Source: JAIYDQ01 sp034408855 | GTDB lineage: Bacteria > Planctomycetota > Planctomycetia > Pirellulales > Pirellulaceae | NCBI GenBank assembly: GCA_034408855.1 | Contig: JAWXCK010000228.1 | Location: 1 to 64,000, forward strand | Length of the DNA: 64,000 nucleotides | Reading direction: 5' to 3' | In this document: piece after piece, positions 38,501 through 46,505 of the stretch | Numbering within the stretch: the first letter of the stretch is position 1 | How the letters are laid out: the number at the start of each line of letters is the position of its first letter | Made by a program: the position numbers and the translations under genes | The notes under the pieces: model-generated | Database searches by the model: none | Seen by the model: only the letters and a program-made list of their open reading frames with translations | Told to the model about the DNA's origin: nothing

Positions 38501-39456
38501 TTGTATTCGGCTAAAAGTTTGGCTTGTTCGCTGCGGCAATGAGCTTCGGCGATCTGCTGTCCATGTTGGGATACAACCGCTAGACGCTCCGAGTCTTTGA
38601 TTAATAGCCGATACGGACCTAGCATCCGACGCTTGACCAACGGCATCAACGCCAAGATCAATACAATCGGAACGATGAATAGCACGCCAATTGTAACGCC
38701 GACCGCGAGATACGGCTGGCCGCTCATGAACTTCCAAAGCAACAAACCGACTAAAATCCCTGGCAGAATACCGATGATCCAGGGTGTGATCGAGCCAGAC
38801 AATCGCACGACGAAGTCGCTTTTGGTCGCGTCGGCGATACGTTTCATCGAAGCGACTATCGACGTGGTGGCATCCATCGATAATTGCATGGTGTCTGGTA
38901 GCGGGTCGTTGCATTCCACATCGCTTGCAGTGAAGGATGGGATACCGACGCTGCGGTCGATCATGACACTGCGAAATTGTTCGATCAGATCATCGGCTTC
39001 ACTTCGACGCGACGCAAGCATGGCAATGAATCGCTCAAGCTGTTTCGCCGGCTTCGGCTTGACCTCTTCAAATTGCTGATCTAGAGCATGTCGAGTTTGT
39101 TCATGCGATTTATTTTCTTGTTGATGAGCGTGTTGGTGCGATTCTTTGAGTTCGTGTTTGCGTTTGGCTTCCATCCGCAGCGACGCCAACGTCGCACGAT
39201 CGCTATGATAATACGCTTCTTCGAGACGTTCGTCCCAATCGGTGATCGCGCGATCTCGCTTGGATTGAAACGAATTGGCCAGTTGCTCCGATGAAGCCTG
39301 AAACGAATCTTCGATGACGCGACGATCGGTCGCCAGTTGTTTTGCCGTTGATTCGAGCGAGCCACGATGGTGGCTCAGCCGTTGCTCGAGAGCGCGAATG
39401 AGCTGTTTTTTGCGGCGATCGTTTAAGATGGAAGGCAGTGAGACTCGGCGGTTCAT
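35581..39456 (-). CDS. FtsK/SpoIIIE-type (EccC-like) secretion ATPase
   Basis: 1291 aa. Residues 1-160 are charged coiled coil. Two membrane helices lie at about 222-243 and 250-275. A second coiled coil spans about 285-430. Three FtsK-like regions then follow: a degenerate one (about 480-680); an active one with Walker A GKTGSGKS (759-766), Walker B VVIDE (about 864-868) and DFKKG; and a degenerate C-terminal one (ALTRQAGRHFAIVGSDD). Membrane anchor plus multiple FtsK domains and a WXG100-like gene immediately upstream resemble the EccC/EssC motor of type VII secretion. The very long coiled coils are unlike classical EccC. Confidence 0.8.
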   Translation of the reverse strand: MNRRVSLPSILNDRRKKQLIRALEQRLSHHRGSLESTAKQLATDRRVIEDSFQASSEQLANSFQSKRDRAITDWDERLEEAYYHSDRATLASLRMEAKRKHELKESHQHAHQQENKSHEQTRHALDQQFEEVKPKPAKQLERFIAMLASRRSEADDLIEQFRSVMIDRSVGIPSFTASDVECNDPLPDTMQLSMDATTSIVASMKRIADATKSDFVVRLSGSITPWIIGILPGILVGLLLWKFMSGQPYLAVGVTIGVLFIVPIVLILALMPLVKRRMLGPYRLLIKDSERLAVVSQHGQQIAEAHCRSEQAKLLAEYKERLKKLDDEHRTTLANLDSKLAEEQLSLRTQQSSIRCQAALDCEKSIRTTDQKHTPIIEQVSTSQKEAYDQHLQSFEAKQRELEELQTRLLRKLNARVRTGTEHAQAWLKKQLDFFEQRFPSWESEIWTQGKWSRSKDSTVFPIGSCELSIEPDFQSRIRIDFDLLTCGALIIEADREHRQQASGLVQSILARAMTSLPMGNLHCTIIDPEGLGKDYAWLMQLADADPRLVGHRIWTQHNQIAEQLSMLAYQNEEIIQQRLRDRYANILEYNDDAGPMTEPLRLVVWSNFPFGLDETSWKSLCVLLASGARCGIGVIITIDPDHPWPVYTDREKVLQAGLRLQLSDVARVAEPGLDRLELQIDPPPSPTTLTAIVEHCTRAAMQAGRIEVPFETIKVDVEEFGRGFSSDDLVIPLGVAGVGRTTHLRLGHGTAQHVLIAGKTGSGKSSLLHTLITSAALKYAPDQLRMVLLDFKKGVEFQIYAQKKLPHAEIIGIESRREFGLSSLEYLDRVMQRRGELFRQAGVQDIPSWHRVRPEQKMPRLLVVIDEFQEMFVEDDKLAQQSAMLLDRVVRQGRSFGIHMVLASQTLGGSYSLPRTTLAQMAVRIALQCDGADAMMILGEDNLAATRLRHSGQAIYNDAGGRIESNQPFQVAYLTSSSHSAQLSRISPSDRPNDPSTNLLGRQIIFEGHRPAVWDTSDVQRGIDAIPKIESGALPLVLGESLSIEPTVTRALTRQAGRHFAIVGSDDALAANLIGSILRGWLHVQESNPLPKIYYLDGSRTEDRTSVVRPWLESAAFFDGAMDGNLKPVVGDLRDVDTTIATLVEELEQRIAAPDEPRPSVVLFVVNLARFRELRHVDEFSFGSSGDSAKMTTDAAFAKLLREGASVGMHVICWSDSWGTLSRFISRQGLRDLEVRALMQMSSNDSNQLIDSSAAHKLEPHAMIYFDETEGKIVKFRPYQANVEDSNNAN

Positions 39457-39551
39457 ATTAGGGCTTCTAGAAGCAGCGGGAATTTGCCACGGTCGAGGAG
39501 TGCAACCTATATTCTACACGCGGTGACTAGGACCTCAAACGCATGGCCTAT

Positions 39552-39782
39552 TCATTCTTCGTTGAGCATTTTTCCGAATTGGGCGGCGAGTTCGTTGGCG
39601 TCCTGCAGGGTGATCATCAATCGGCGCAGGGTATCGGCGATCGGCTGTAGATGCTGGTTTTGGAATTCGACGGCCGTGGCGTCTTTCCATTTATCCATGA
39701 CTTCAGCGACTTGGTTGTCTAGCTCGGCGGCTTTGGAGCGTATCCGTCCGGCACTGCCTAAGAAATCTTGTTGAAGCTTCAT
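39552..39782 (-). CDS. WXG100-like small secreted protein
   Basis: 76 aa from the ATG at 39782; the frame stays open upstream within tilS, but only this part has the right character. It is all helical, with a W-K-D turn (DKWKDATAVEF) between two amphipathic helices and a hydrophobic heptad pattern in the second. This is the helix-turn-helix plan of ESAT-6/WXG100 proteins, with WKD in place of WxG. It lies 15 bp after tilS and 95 bp before the FtsK-type ATPase, its likely export motor. The assignment is by architecture and context; the motif is degenerate. Confidence 0.6.
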   Translation of the reverse strand: MKLQQDFLGSAGRIRSKAAELDNQVAEVMDKWKDATAVEFQNQHLQPIADTLRRLMITLQDANELAAQFGKMLNEE

Positions 39783-39796
39783 GGCGATTGCCTGAA

Positions 39797-40825
39797 CTAT
39801 TCCTGTTTGGACTCGATAATCCATCGATCGCCTTCTCGGCTTACGATGATTCGGGATGGAAGTTCTATCATAACCGCCTTGGCGAGCGGTGAACCGAAGA
39901 ATTTGCGAATGCGATTCCAATGCTCTTGGGTCATCGGCATCAATGACCACGTCTGCTGTTTCCAAAGTAATACGAGCGAGTGTTGAATCATTGGCCACTC
40001 TTGGTCTACCGATTCACTGACTACGATTTCAATGCGATGCGGCGTTGTGCGTGCGACGCAATTTTCAAGCCACTGTCGAGCTTGAAAGCCAAGCCATTGT
40101 TGCAATTCGGCCAAGATCAAATTCGAACGCAGGATCGATTTCTTGGCGTCTTTCCCGAAATCCTCTTCGATCAATGGCAGCCAGCGATTGCGGATGCGAT
40201 TCCGCGTGTAATTGCTCGATGCATTGCTCGAATCTTGACGGTATTCTTGGCGGCAATGTTGGAGGTATTCGATAATTTCGGTCCGCCAAACGTCGACGAG
40301 CGGACGAACCAAAACTAGTTCGGTATCAAGATCTCGAAAGGGTGCAATTCCGGTCAGCCCGTTGAGACCGGTACCGCGAACAAGATTATGCAGCGTTGTT
40401 TCGACACTATCGTCGGCGGTGTGTGCAACGGCGACATAACGAGCACCGTGCCTTCGGGCAACCTTACGCAGAAACTGGTATCGAAGGTCGCGAAGTGAAG
40501 CTTCGTCGGAAGATCGGTTCGATGATTCGCTCGATAGGCTAGCCAACGATTCTCGATCGTCTAAGGAAGAATTCGTAACCGCAATGCAGCCCAATTGTCG
40601 AGCCAGTTCGACGACGAATGTTTCGTCTTGATCGCTCTCCGAGCCACGCAAAGCGTGGTTATAGTGAGCGGCGATCAGCGTCGAGCCAACTGCCTTGAGC
40701 TGGCTGGTCGCCAAAAGAAGCGCGGTCGAGTCGGCTCCACCGCTGCAGCCGATGACGATCGTCATGTTTCGCCAACGATCGGTTGGCCATCGGCGTTCTA
40801 GTTTCTCGATTAGCGGCAAATTCAT
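39797..40825 (-). CDS. tilS: tRNA(Ile)-lysidine synthetase
   Basis: 342 aa. The N-type ATP pyrophosphatase loop GCSGGADSTALL (about residues 26-37) is followed by AAHYNHALRG, DETFV, VAVAHTADDSVETTLHNLVRGTG and NYTRNRIRNRWLPLI, the TilS order. It modifies the CAU anticodon wobble base of tRNA-Ile2 to lysidine so that it reads AUA, an essential function. It is embedded between cpaE and the WXG100-like gene on the same strand, without a large gap. The C-terminal domain is shorter than in E. coli TilS. Confidence 0.93.
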   Translation of the reverse strand: MNLPLIEKLERRWPTDRWRNMTIVIGCSGGADSTALLLATSQLKAVGSTLIAAHYNHALRGSESDQDETFVVELARQLGCIAVTNSSLDDRESLASLSSESSNRSSDEASLRDLRYQFLRKVARRHGARYVAVAHTADDSVETTLHNLVRGTGLNGLTGIAPFRDLDTELVLVRPLVDVWRTEIIEYLQHCRQEYRQDSSNASSNYTRNRIRNRWLPLIEEDFGKDAKKSILRSNLILAELQQWLGFQARQWLENCVARTTPHRIEIVVSESVDQEWPMIQHSLVLLWKQQTWSLMPMTQEHWNRIRKFFGSPLAKAVMIELPSRIIVSREGDRWIIESKQE

Positions 40826-40859
40826 GCCGCCGAATGATACCCCCGGCGATTCAATGTCG

Positions 40860-42107
40860 CTACGACTTGGCTTTTACTTTTGGGTTTTTTCCCTGAAAAA
40901 AGTTGAGCCATCGGGCTGAGGATGCGACGGACTTATCTGCGCCACCTTCACCGGACTCGGATTCGTCGCCTACAACATTGCCGACCAGCATATCGGTCAA
41001 TTGCATGATCGACTGGGTGATCGGAGCCCGTGGGGCTTGTTCGATCAGCGGCACACCATTGTTGCGCATTTCGACCATAGTGCGATAGTCGTTGGGGATC
41101 TGATGGTAGACGTCGCGTCCGATCGATTCACGAGCTTTTTTGAGACTGATCTGACCGCTTTCCAAACCCATTCGATTGACAACGACTTTTACCTTGTCGC
41201 GGATATTGTCCATCTCCTGAAAACTCATCAACAGTCGTACCATATTTCTTAAGCACGGCAGGTCCAATTGAACAATCAACGCAACTTCGTTGACCAATTC
41301 CATCGCCGCAAGGTCGACTTCGCTGAACGACTTGGACGTATCGATCACGACGTGCGTGAAGGATGCTCTAAGCAACCCGATTACCTTGCGAAGGCTCTCT
41401 GGATTGATCGCCGAGAGGTCTTGCAATTGAACAGGACGAGGAAGCAAGTATAGCCCTGACGAGTGTTTGGTGAGACTCTTGCGAAGCAATTGAAAGTCGA
41501 GCCGCGAAACATTTTCGGTAACGTCGAGCAAACTATAGTCGGGGATCGAGTCCAAGAAAACGTCGGCGTCGCCGAGTGCTAGATCGAGATCGACTAAGGC
41601 GACTGAGTTCTCGGGATTGCTGGCTAGATTGCAGCCGATGTTCACGGCGATCGAAGTACATCCAACGCCTCCGGTCGCGCCGGCGACGGCGATCATTTTG
41701 CAGGCTCGAATGCGAGAATCACCAGTGCCAAATTTTGCTTCGAGAATTCGATGCAAGGTTGACAGCAGTTCGTCCACGTTTACTGGCAAGGTCAAGAATT
41801 CCTTCGCACCAGCTCGCAGGGCTTTCAGGATCGTTGGTCCGTCGGTGCTTTGCGACAGGGCGATTAGCACGCAATCGGGCGACGCAGAACGCAAGCGTTC
41901 GATCAAGGCGATCGCCTTTTCGGGCGACGAATCCATACAGATGACGCCGACATCCGGAGTTGTTTGAGATACGACATCTCCAAAGAACTCGTATCTCGAG
42001 CACTCGGCTTCTAACCAAACCAAGTCCATGCCGATCAGCATCGACTTGAGTTTCTCACGCGTTTCGTCGCGTGGATCAACTAGGGCTAAGCGTAGTACGT
42101 TGCTCAT
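40860..42107 (-). CDS. cpaE: Tad pilus assembly ATPase-like protein CpaE/TadZ
   Basis: 415 aa. A receiver-like N-terminal domain (LALVDPRDETREKLKSML, then ALRAGAKEFLTLPVN) precedes a MinD/ParA-type domain with a deviant Walker A (GATGGVGCTSIA, about residue 145) and DLDLALGDAD. CpaE/TadZ localises Tad pilus machinery at the cell pole. It is the third gene of a cpaB-secretin-cpaE run; cpaF and the pilin genes are not in the window. The C-terminal tail (after about 370) is variable and ends in a basic KVKAKS. Confidence 0.88.
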   Translation of the reverse strand: MSNVLRLALVDPRDETREKLKSMLIGMDLVWLEAECSRYEFFGDVVSQTTPDVGVICMDSSPEKAIALIERLRSASPDCVLIALSQSTDGPTILKALRAGAKEFLTLPVNVDELLSTLHRILEAKFGTGDSRIRACKMIAVAGATGGVGCTSIAVNIGCNLASNPENSVALVDLDLALGDADVFLDSIPDYSLLDVTENVSRLDFQLLRKSLTKHSSGLYLLPRPVQLQDLSAINPESLRKVIGLLRASFTHVVIDTSKSFSEVDLAAMELVNEVALIVQLDLPCLRNMVRLLMSFQEMDNIRDKVKVVVNRMGLESGQISLKKARESIGRDVYHQIPNDYRTMVEMRNNGVPLIEQAPRAPITQSIMQLTDMLVGNVVGDESESGEGGADKSVASSARWLNFFQGKNPKVKAKS

Positions 42108-42175
42108 TTGTTTCTCTTCGTGTCAGGTAACCTAATCGAATTCGCATCATTTCAACGGCGATTCGATGGCTTGAA

Positions 42176-43744
42176 CTATCGATACGTTTGTCCGTAAGCT
42201 GGACTCATTGGGTTCGAGGCCCCATTCGAGATTCTGTAGGCAGCCGGGTCGACGTTCATGGACGGATAGTTCGATTGAGTAGCAGGCGTGCCTGTCGGAT
42301 TCCCCATGGACTGGTTCGGAACTCCAAGTTGAGCGTTCGGATATCCCGAGTACTGGACACCGGTCTGGCAGTTGCCAGTTGGTGGGCATGGATTCGGAGT
42401 TTCGATATAGCCTCGCCAGTAAAGTTCCTTGTCGGATGGGCTAAAGGAGTTGTAGCCAGGGCCACCCGGTGGTACTTCGCATGGATCCATCGCTGCGGCA
42501 AAGTCAGGCGTGACGGTAATCAGCAACTCGACTTCGTTCTGTACTTCTCGATTGCTTCGGAACATGGCTCCGAGGAACGGCAGATCACACAACCCCGGAA
42601 TACCCGTCGATTGTGCTTCGGTTCGAGTTTGCAAAAGACCGGCTAAGGCCAGTGTCTGTCCAGCCCGTAGTTCTACGGCAGTTTCGACAAACCGTGAACG
42701 CAGACCTGGGACGGACGTTCCAGCAATGGTTACACTGCGTGCGGAATCGATTTCGCTGATTGTCGGACGGATTTCCAACCAAATTCGACCATCACCTCGC
42801 ACTTTCGCAACAAAGTCCAAGCGAGTCCCGAACTCTCGGAAGTCGACACCGACTAAACCCTGCCCGGCAGGAATCAAGATTGGGAATTCACCACCCGAAT
42901 TGAAACTCGCAGGTCGGCCGTCGATTGCGACCACCGTTGGGTCGGCCATCACCTTAACAAGATTTCGATCTTGCAAGGCCTTAATAGAAGCGAAGAATCC
43001 GTTTCCGCCGTCGACGATACCGAATCGGAATTGATCGTTGGTGACCGTTCGCGTCCCAGCCGTACTCGCCGCGCTTAGCGTTCCAGCAACTGCCTGTTGA
43101 ATCGAATCGTTCCCAATGTCGGCGGCCCAATCGACGCCCAATTGGCGAAGCTTGGTACGCGATACTTCCATGATTTGACAGTGCAACATGACCGTATGCA
43201 CGCCGATCACTTCGATACGATTGATCACCGATGGATAGTATTGTTCGGCGATTGCGACGGCTTGTTCGACGTGTTCGTCAGACGTCACCTGACCGCTGAT
43301 GATGACCGCGTTCTGAATCGGTCGAACATGCAGCGTTGCCATCGGGAATTCCGCTCGAAGAATTGCTTCGAGTTCCCGTGCGTCGCCAAGCACCATGACT
43401 TGAACACTGTAGACCTGTTTGTTGGGGCCGTAGAGATCGACCTGAGTCACACCAGTGGCTTTCGCCGAAACCAGCAGTTCGTTTCGAGCCATCGGACGAG
43501 CGACAAGCACTGCGTCGTTGTGGACGCTAGCTCGTTCGATGTCGTCGTGCAGTTTAAGAAGATGGTTTGAATTCACCACCATCTGTACCTGCTCATTGTT
43601 TTTAGTAACCAGGGTACTGCCGGCTGGCGGTAACGCTGGGTTGCTTTGACCGTTTGTCGTCAAGGACAACGCAAGCACGGACAAAATGGCGACTGGGAGC
43701 ACCATTACTCTTGTTGAACCGATGACTTTTAATTCAAACGACAT
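42176..43744 (-). CDS. cpaC: Tad pilus secretin CpaC/RcpA
   Basis: 522 aa from the ATG at 43744, with AAGGA upstream; an earlier in-frame ATG exists at 43807. A signal peptide near residues 1-35 (MVLPVAILSVLALSLTTNG region) leads to the pilus-secretin N domain (MVVNSNHLLKLHDDIERASV, LLVSAKATGVTQVDLYG). A BON-like segment and the secretin core (GRPASFNSGGEFPI, TLALAGLLQ, GIPGLCDLPFLGAMFRS, ELLITVTP) follow. It forms the outer-membrane channel of the Tad pilus. The Pro/Asn-rich C-terminal 110 residues are an extension. Confidence 0.9.
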   Translation of the reverse strand: MSFELKVIGSTRVMVLPVAILSVLALSLTTNGQSNPALPPAGSTLVTKNNEQVQMVVNSNHLLKLHDDIERASVHNDAVLVARPMARNELLVSAKATGVTQVDLYGPNKQVYSVQVMVLGDARELEAILRAEFPMATLHVRPIQNAVIISGQVTSDEHVEQAVAIAEQYYPSVINRIEVIGVHTVMLHCQIMEVSRTKLRQLGVDWAADIGNDSIQQAVAGTLSAASTAGTRTVTNDQFRFGIVDGGNGFFASIKALQDRNLVKVMADPTVVAIDGRPASFNSGGEFPILIPAGQGLVGVDFREFGTRLDFVAKVRGDGRIWLEIRPTISEIDSARSVTIAGTSVPGLRSRFVETAVELRAGQTLALAGLLQTRTEAQSTGIPGLCDLPFLGAMFRSNREVQNEVELLITVTPDFAAAMDPCEVPPGGPGYNSFSPSDKELYWRGYIETPNPCPPTGNCQTGVQYSGYPNAQLGVPNQSMGNPTGTPATQSNYPSMNVDPAAYRISNGASNPMSPAYGQTYR

Positions 43745-43899
43745 TATTGCCACATCCTTGCGAGTCGTTGTCGAAATATCGTCGCGCGACTTTGAAATTC
43801 CATCCATGGTTTTCCATTGCTATCATTATTATCGGCGAACTTGTTAGAAGCCGGACGATCCTTCGAGCCGGATTCATCCGAGCTCAAGGCACAATCGTT

Positions 43900-44967
43900 C
43901 TACTTCGTTCTATCGTCATCGGCAGACGGATACGCAGGCTTGAACCCACTTGGATTATAGATCCATCGCTGACCGTCCCAAACCATTCCATTTGGTAAAC
44001 CTTGACTGTTAGAGGAATCGGATGGGCTCGCGTCATCGATTTCCGCATTAGCTTTCAAAGTTTCCTCTTCTTCCTTGGACGCCTCGATTACCTTCTGTGG
44101 AATCTCATCGTCGTTGGACCAGGCGTACGTATCGGTAGCGTTGGGCGAGAACACGACCATGCGTTTCTTGGGGGCTTGTTTTTTAGATGGCGAAGCGACG
44201 ATTGTAGGTTCGGTGACTAGCGTCGCCGCCTGTTGCGGCACTTCGTCCTGAACTGAACTCCTCACCCATGCTAAGAAGTCGTCTCCGTTATCGGTTTTTT
44301 GATTGGCTTCATCGTCACTCGCAAGCGGTCGCAAGGCCAATGTCAATCGGCCCAGGTTCTTGGCGGTATTCAACGCTTCATATTGGCTTGAACGTATTAG
44401 AAGTTGAATCGTGCCAGCTCGCTTTGACGGCCCTTCTTCATGTTCGCGAACCGCTATTCCGTCCACCATAAGCACTTCGACGTTTTCCATAACGAGCAAG
44501 CTTTTGCTCTCCAGGATTCGACCATTCTTCTCGAAGAAACCGTGGATATCGACGCGATGCCCTGGCTGGATATAGCCGACACCACCATTGTTGGCGTCGA
44601 CAGGTAAGTCAAAAACTTTGCATCCTGGCGGGATCGTCTGGGCAATGCTCTCATTCGATAGGTTGACTTTGCGCTCCAAAAGTGGCTCGCCTTGGTAAAG
44701 TCGCTGATTGGTGAACTTCCCATCGGCAACCTTGAGCTCTTTAATTGCGCCTTGCGGAATGCGATCGGCGGGCCATTTTTCGAGTTTAAATCGATCAGCG
44801 GTAATCTTGGTATTGACCGCGACATCCTTTGACGCCACCAAGATATCGACCATCTGGACGGCCGGGGCACCTTTTCCCTGGTCTTTGATGACTTGGTTTG
44901 CTGCAACTGCCGCGACTGTGCCACATCCTAATGCAACGGCTAGTAAAAGTACTGATTTAGCTCGCAT
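43900..44967 (-). CDS. cpaB: Flp/Tad pilus assembly protein CpaB
   Basis: 355 aa from the ATG at 44967; an ATG eight codons upstream is also in frame. One N-terminal membrane helix (SVLLLAVALGCGTVAAVAAN) precedes a SAF domain (DILVASKDVAVNTKITADRF, then LYQGEPLLERKV) and the RcpC/CpaB core (GYIQPGHRVDIHGF, VLMVDGIAV, TIQLLIRSSQYEALNTA, GRLTLALR). It is a periplasmic partner of the secretin. The acidic, Ser/Lys-rich C-terminus is likely disordered. It is the first gene of the Tad run in this window and is divergent from the riboswitch unit. Confidence 0.9.
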   Translation of the reverse strand: MRAKSVLLLAVALGCGTVAAVAANQVIKDQGKGAPAVQMVDILVASKDVAVNTKITADRFKLEKWPADRIPQGAIKELKVADGKFTNQRLYQGEPLLERKVNLSNESIAQTIPPGCKVFDLPVDANNGGVGYIQPGHRVDIHGFFEKNGRILESKSLLVMENVEVLMVDGIAVREHEEGPSKRAGTIQLLIRSSQYEALNTAKNLGRLTLALRPLASDDEANQKTDNGDDFLAWVRSSVQDEVPQQAATLVTEPTIVASPSKKQAPKKRMVVFSPNATDTYAWSNDDEIPQKVIEASKEEEETLKANAEIDDASPSDSSNSQGLPNGMVWDGQRWIYNPSGFKPAYPSADDDRTK

Positions 44968-45199
44968 GGCCGAATAACCTTTGTATTGCATTCAACCCGC
45001 TAGAAAATCGAATCCAGCGAGCGAATGCGAGGAACAAGGCTTCCGTGCCAAGAATTGACTAATGATCTTCGATTCAAAGTCTCATTACACAACGCTATCT
45101 TATTTTTCTTAAGCTAGCTTTTCTCTGTTGTCGTCTTCCTGCCAGCGAAACTTTGGTTTTTCCGATCTGCAACGTCAAAATCGCTACGAACCGACGCAC
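44968..45199. other. Divergent intergenic region upstream of cpaB
   Basis: 232 bp between cpaB and the riboswitch promoter. No coding sequence; AT-rich near 45085-45115, as expected for a minus-strand promoter, though I cannot place one firmly. Confidence 0.35.
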
Positions 45200-45227
45200 T
45201 TGACAATGCTGCGATTATTCGTATAAT
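45200..45227 (+). promoter_or_regulatory. Sigma-70 promoter for the cobalamin-riboswitch unit
   Basis: Perfect hexamers TTGACA (45200-45205) and TATAAT (45222-45227) with a 16-bp spacer. Transcription would start near 45234, just ahead of the riboswitch. This is the clearest promoter in the window. Confidence 0.85.
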
Positions 45228-45237
45228 CCGACCTTAG

Positions 45238-45450
45238 CTGTGTGGTGGCGAGCCTTTCAAAGTCAATGAGAGATTCGCGAACAGGGAACTCCGGTGTAAT
45301 TCCGGGACGGTCCAGCCGCTGTAAGTCATCCGCGATCATTCAGATGATCGCAACTTGGTCTCCTTCTACTAAGAAGTGCCATTGCCCAAAAGTTGGGTGA
45401 GAAGGCGTTGAGAGCGAGCGATGATGAGTCAGAAGACCTACCACCAGAGT
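45238..45450 (+). ncRNA. Cobalamin (B12) riboswitch
   Basis: Core motifs occur in the right order: ACAGGGAA with CCGGTGTAATTCCGGGACGG, then CAGCCGCTGTAAG, GTGCCATTGCCC, GAGAAGGC, and a B12 box GAGTCAGAAGACCTACC (45426-45442). P1 can form between GGTGG near 45244 and CCACC near 45441. The aptamer is on the plus strand, after the strong promoter and 130 bases before the DUF1559 gene. I see no clear intrinsic terminator after it, so translational control of the ribosome site (AAGGTG, 45569-45574) is plausible. Cobalamin would repress expression in the usual arrangement. Confidence 0.92.
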
Positions 45451-45581
45451 AGATAGATCAGCGCCTTCTCGGGTTAAGGCATCTATTGCAAAGCTTCGTG
45501 CGAATCGTTCACCAATTGCTGACGAAGGTCGAGTATGTGATCGGTTCGAAGCTACCTGTTTTCGACTCAAGGTGAATCGGT

Positions 45582-46466
45582 ATGTCGCACAACCAGAAAA
45601 ACTCCAACGCCAGCGAACTCCACCATGTGGAACGCGCGGCGCCATGCTTTTTGCCACATGCATCTGCCAAAGTCTCGTCGCCGTGCGTGTCGGGTTTTAC
45701 GTTGGTCGAGCTCCTCGTCGTCATCGCGATCATCGGCATTCTTACCAGCACCATCCTCCCATCCATCCAGCAAGCTCGGGAAGCGGCTCGTCGCTCGACT
45801 TGTATGAGCAACCTACGGCAAGTCGGACTGGCGATGGCGATGTACCAACAGTCACTCGGCACTTTGCCACCGGGTTGCATGGAGAGACGACCATGGCGAG
45901 GGTCGCCGCTCCTAAAAAACTACGCCTGGTCCGCCTTGTTGTTGCCGTATCTCGAACAAAACAATCTATCTAGTTCGATTGATTTCAATGTTGCCTCCGA
46001 TCATCCGCGCAATGTGGCAGTTGGTACGACCGACCTTTCGCTTTACCTGTGCCCTTCGGCAACTTTCCGTTCGCAGTTACGGCAAGGACGCAGTCACTAT
46101 GGTGGGCTCTATGGACAACGGATATCGACGAAAATAGAGACGAATAACGGTGTCTTCATCTACGACAACCCGATTCGATTTGAAGACATTCTCGACGGAT
46201 TGACCAACACGCTCGCCGTCTCCGAAGACACGCTCGGTCCAGATTCGTACTGGATCAATGGCAGCAACATTTTTGAGCAATCCGGTGGCATCAATGATCC
46301 GAAAGCATGGATCGGTGATAACGAAATTCGCAGTCAACATCTCGGTGGCGCTATGTCGCTGTTCTGCTGTGGTCGCGTCGCCTTCCTATCGAACTCAACC
46401 GATCGCTTCGCCCTCGCAGCTTGGATTACCCGGGCTTCGGGCGAACCGAACGAACTAGAACAATAG
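45582..46466 (+). CDS. DUF1559 prepilin-like protein under B12 riboswitch
   Basis: 294 aa. After about 35 residues comes a type IV prepilin N-terminus: GFTLVELLVVIAIIGILTS, followed by QQAREAARRSTCMSNLRQVGLA and PPGCMERRPW. The DUF1559 C-terminal consensus is partly kept (HLGGAMSLFCCGRVAFL, where DG is usual). DUF1559 proteins are hugely expanded in planctomycetes and form pseudopilin- or fibre-like surface proteins; their functions are largely unknown. AAGGTG lies seven bases before the ATG. Its riboswitch control and the DUF4465 gene 39 bp downstream suggest a B12-related role. Confidence 0.88.
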   Translation: MSHNQKNSNASELHHVERAAPCFLPHASAKVSSPCVSGFTLVELLVVIAIIGILTSTILPSIQQAREAARRSTCMSNLRQVGLAMAMYQQSLGTLPPGCMERRPWRGSPLLKNYAWSALLLPYLEQNNLSSSIDFNVASDHPRNVAVGTTDLSLYLCPSATFRSQLRQGRSHYGGLYGQRISTKIETNNGVFIYDNPIRFEDILDGLTNTLAVSEDTLGPDSYWINGSNIFEQSGGINDPKAWIGDNEIRSQHLGGAMSLFCCGRVAFLSNSTDRFALAAWITRASGEPNELEQ

Positions 46467-46505
46467 ACTTCGTTTCCCTTTCTTTACAGGAACTAGAAAT
46501 ACACC

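Noticed and set aside
45340..45880. Minus-strand ORFs over the riboswitch and start of the DUF1559 gene
   Set aside because: They have no recognisable domains and overlap a clear riboswitch and prepilin coding sequence on the plus strand.
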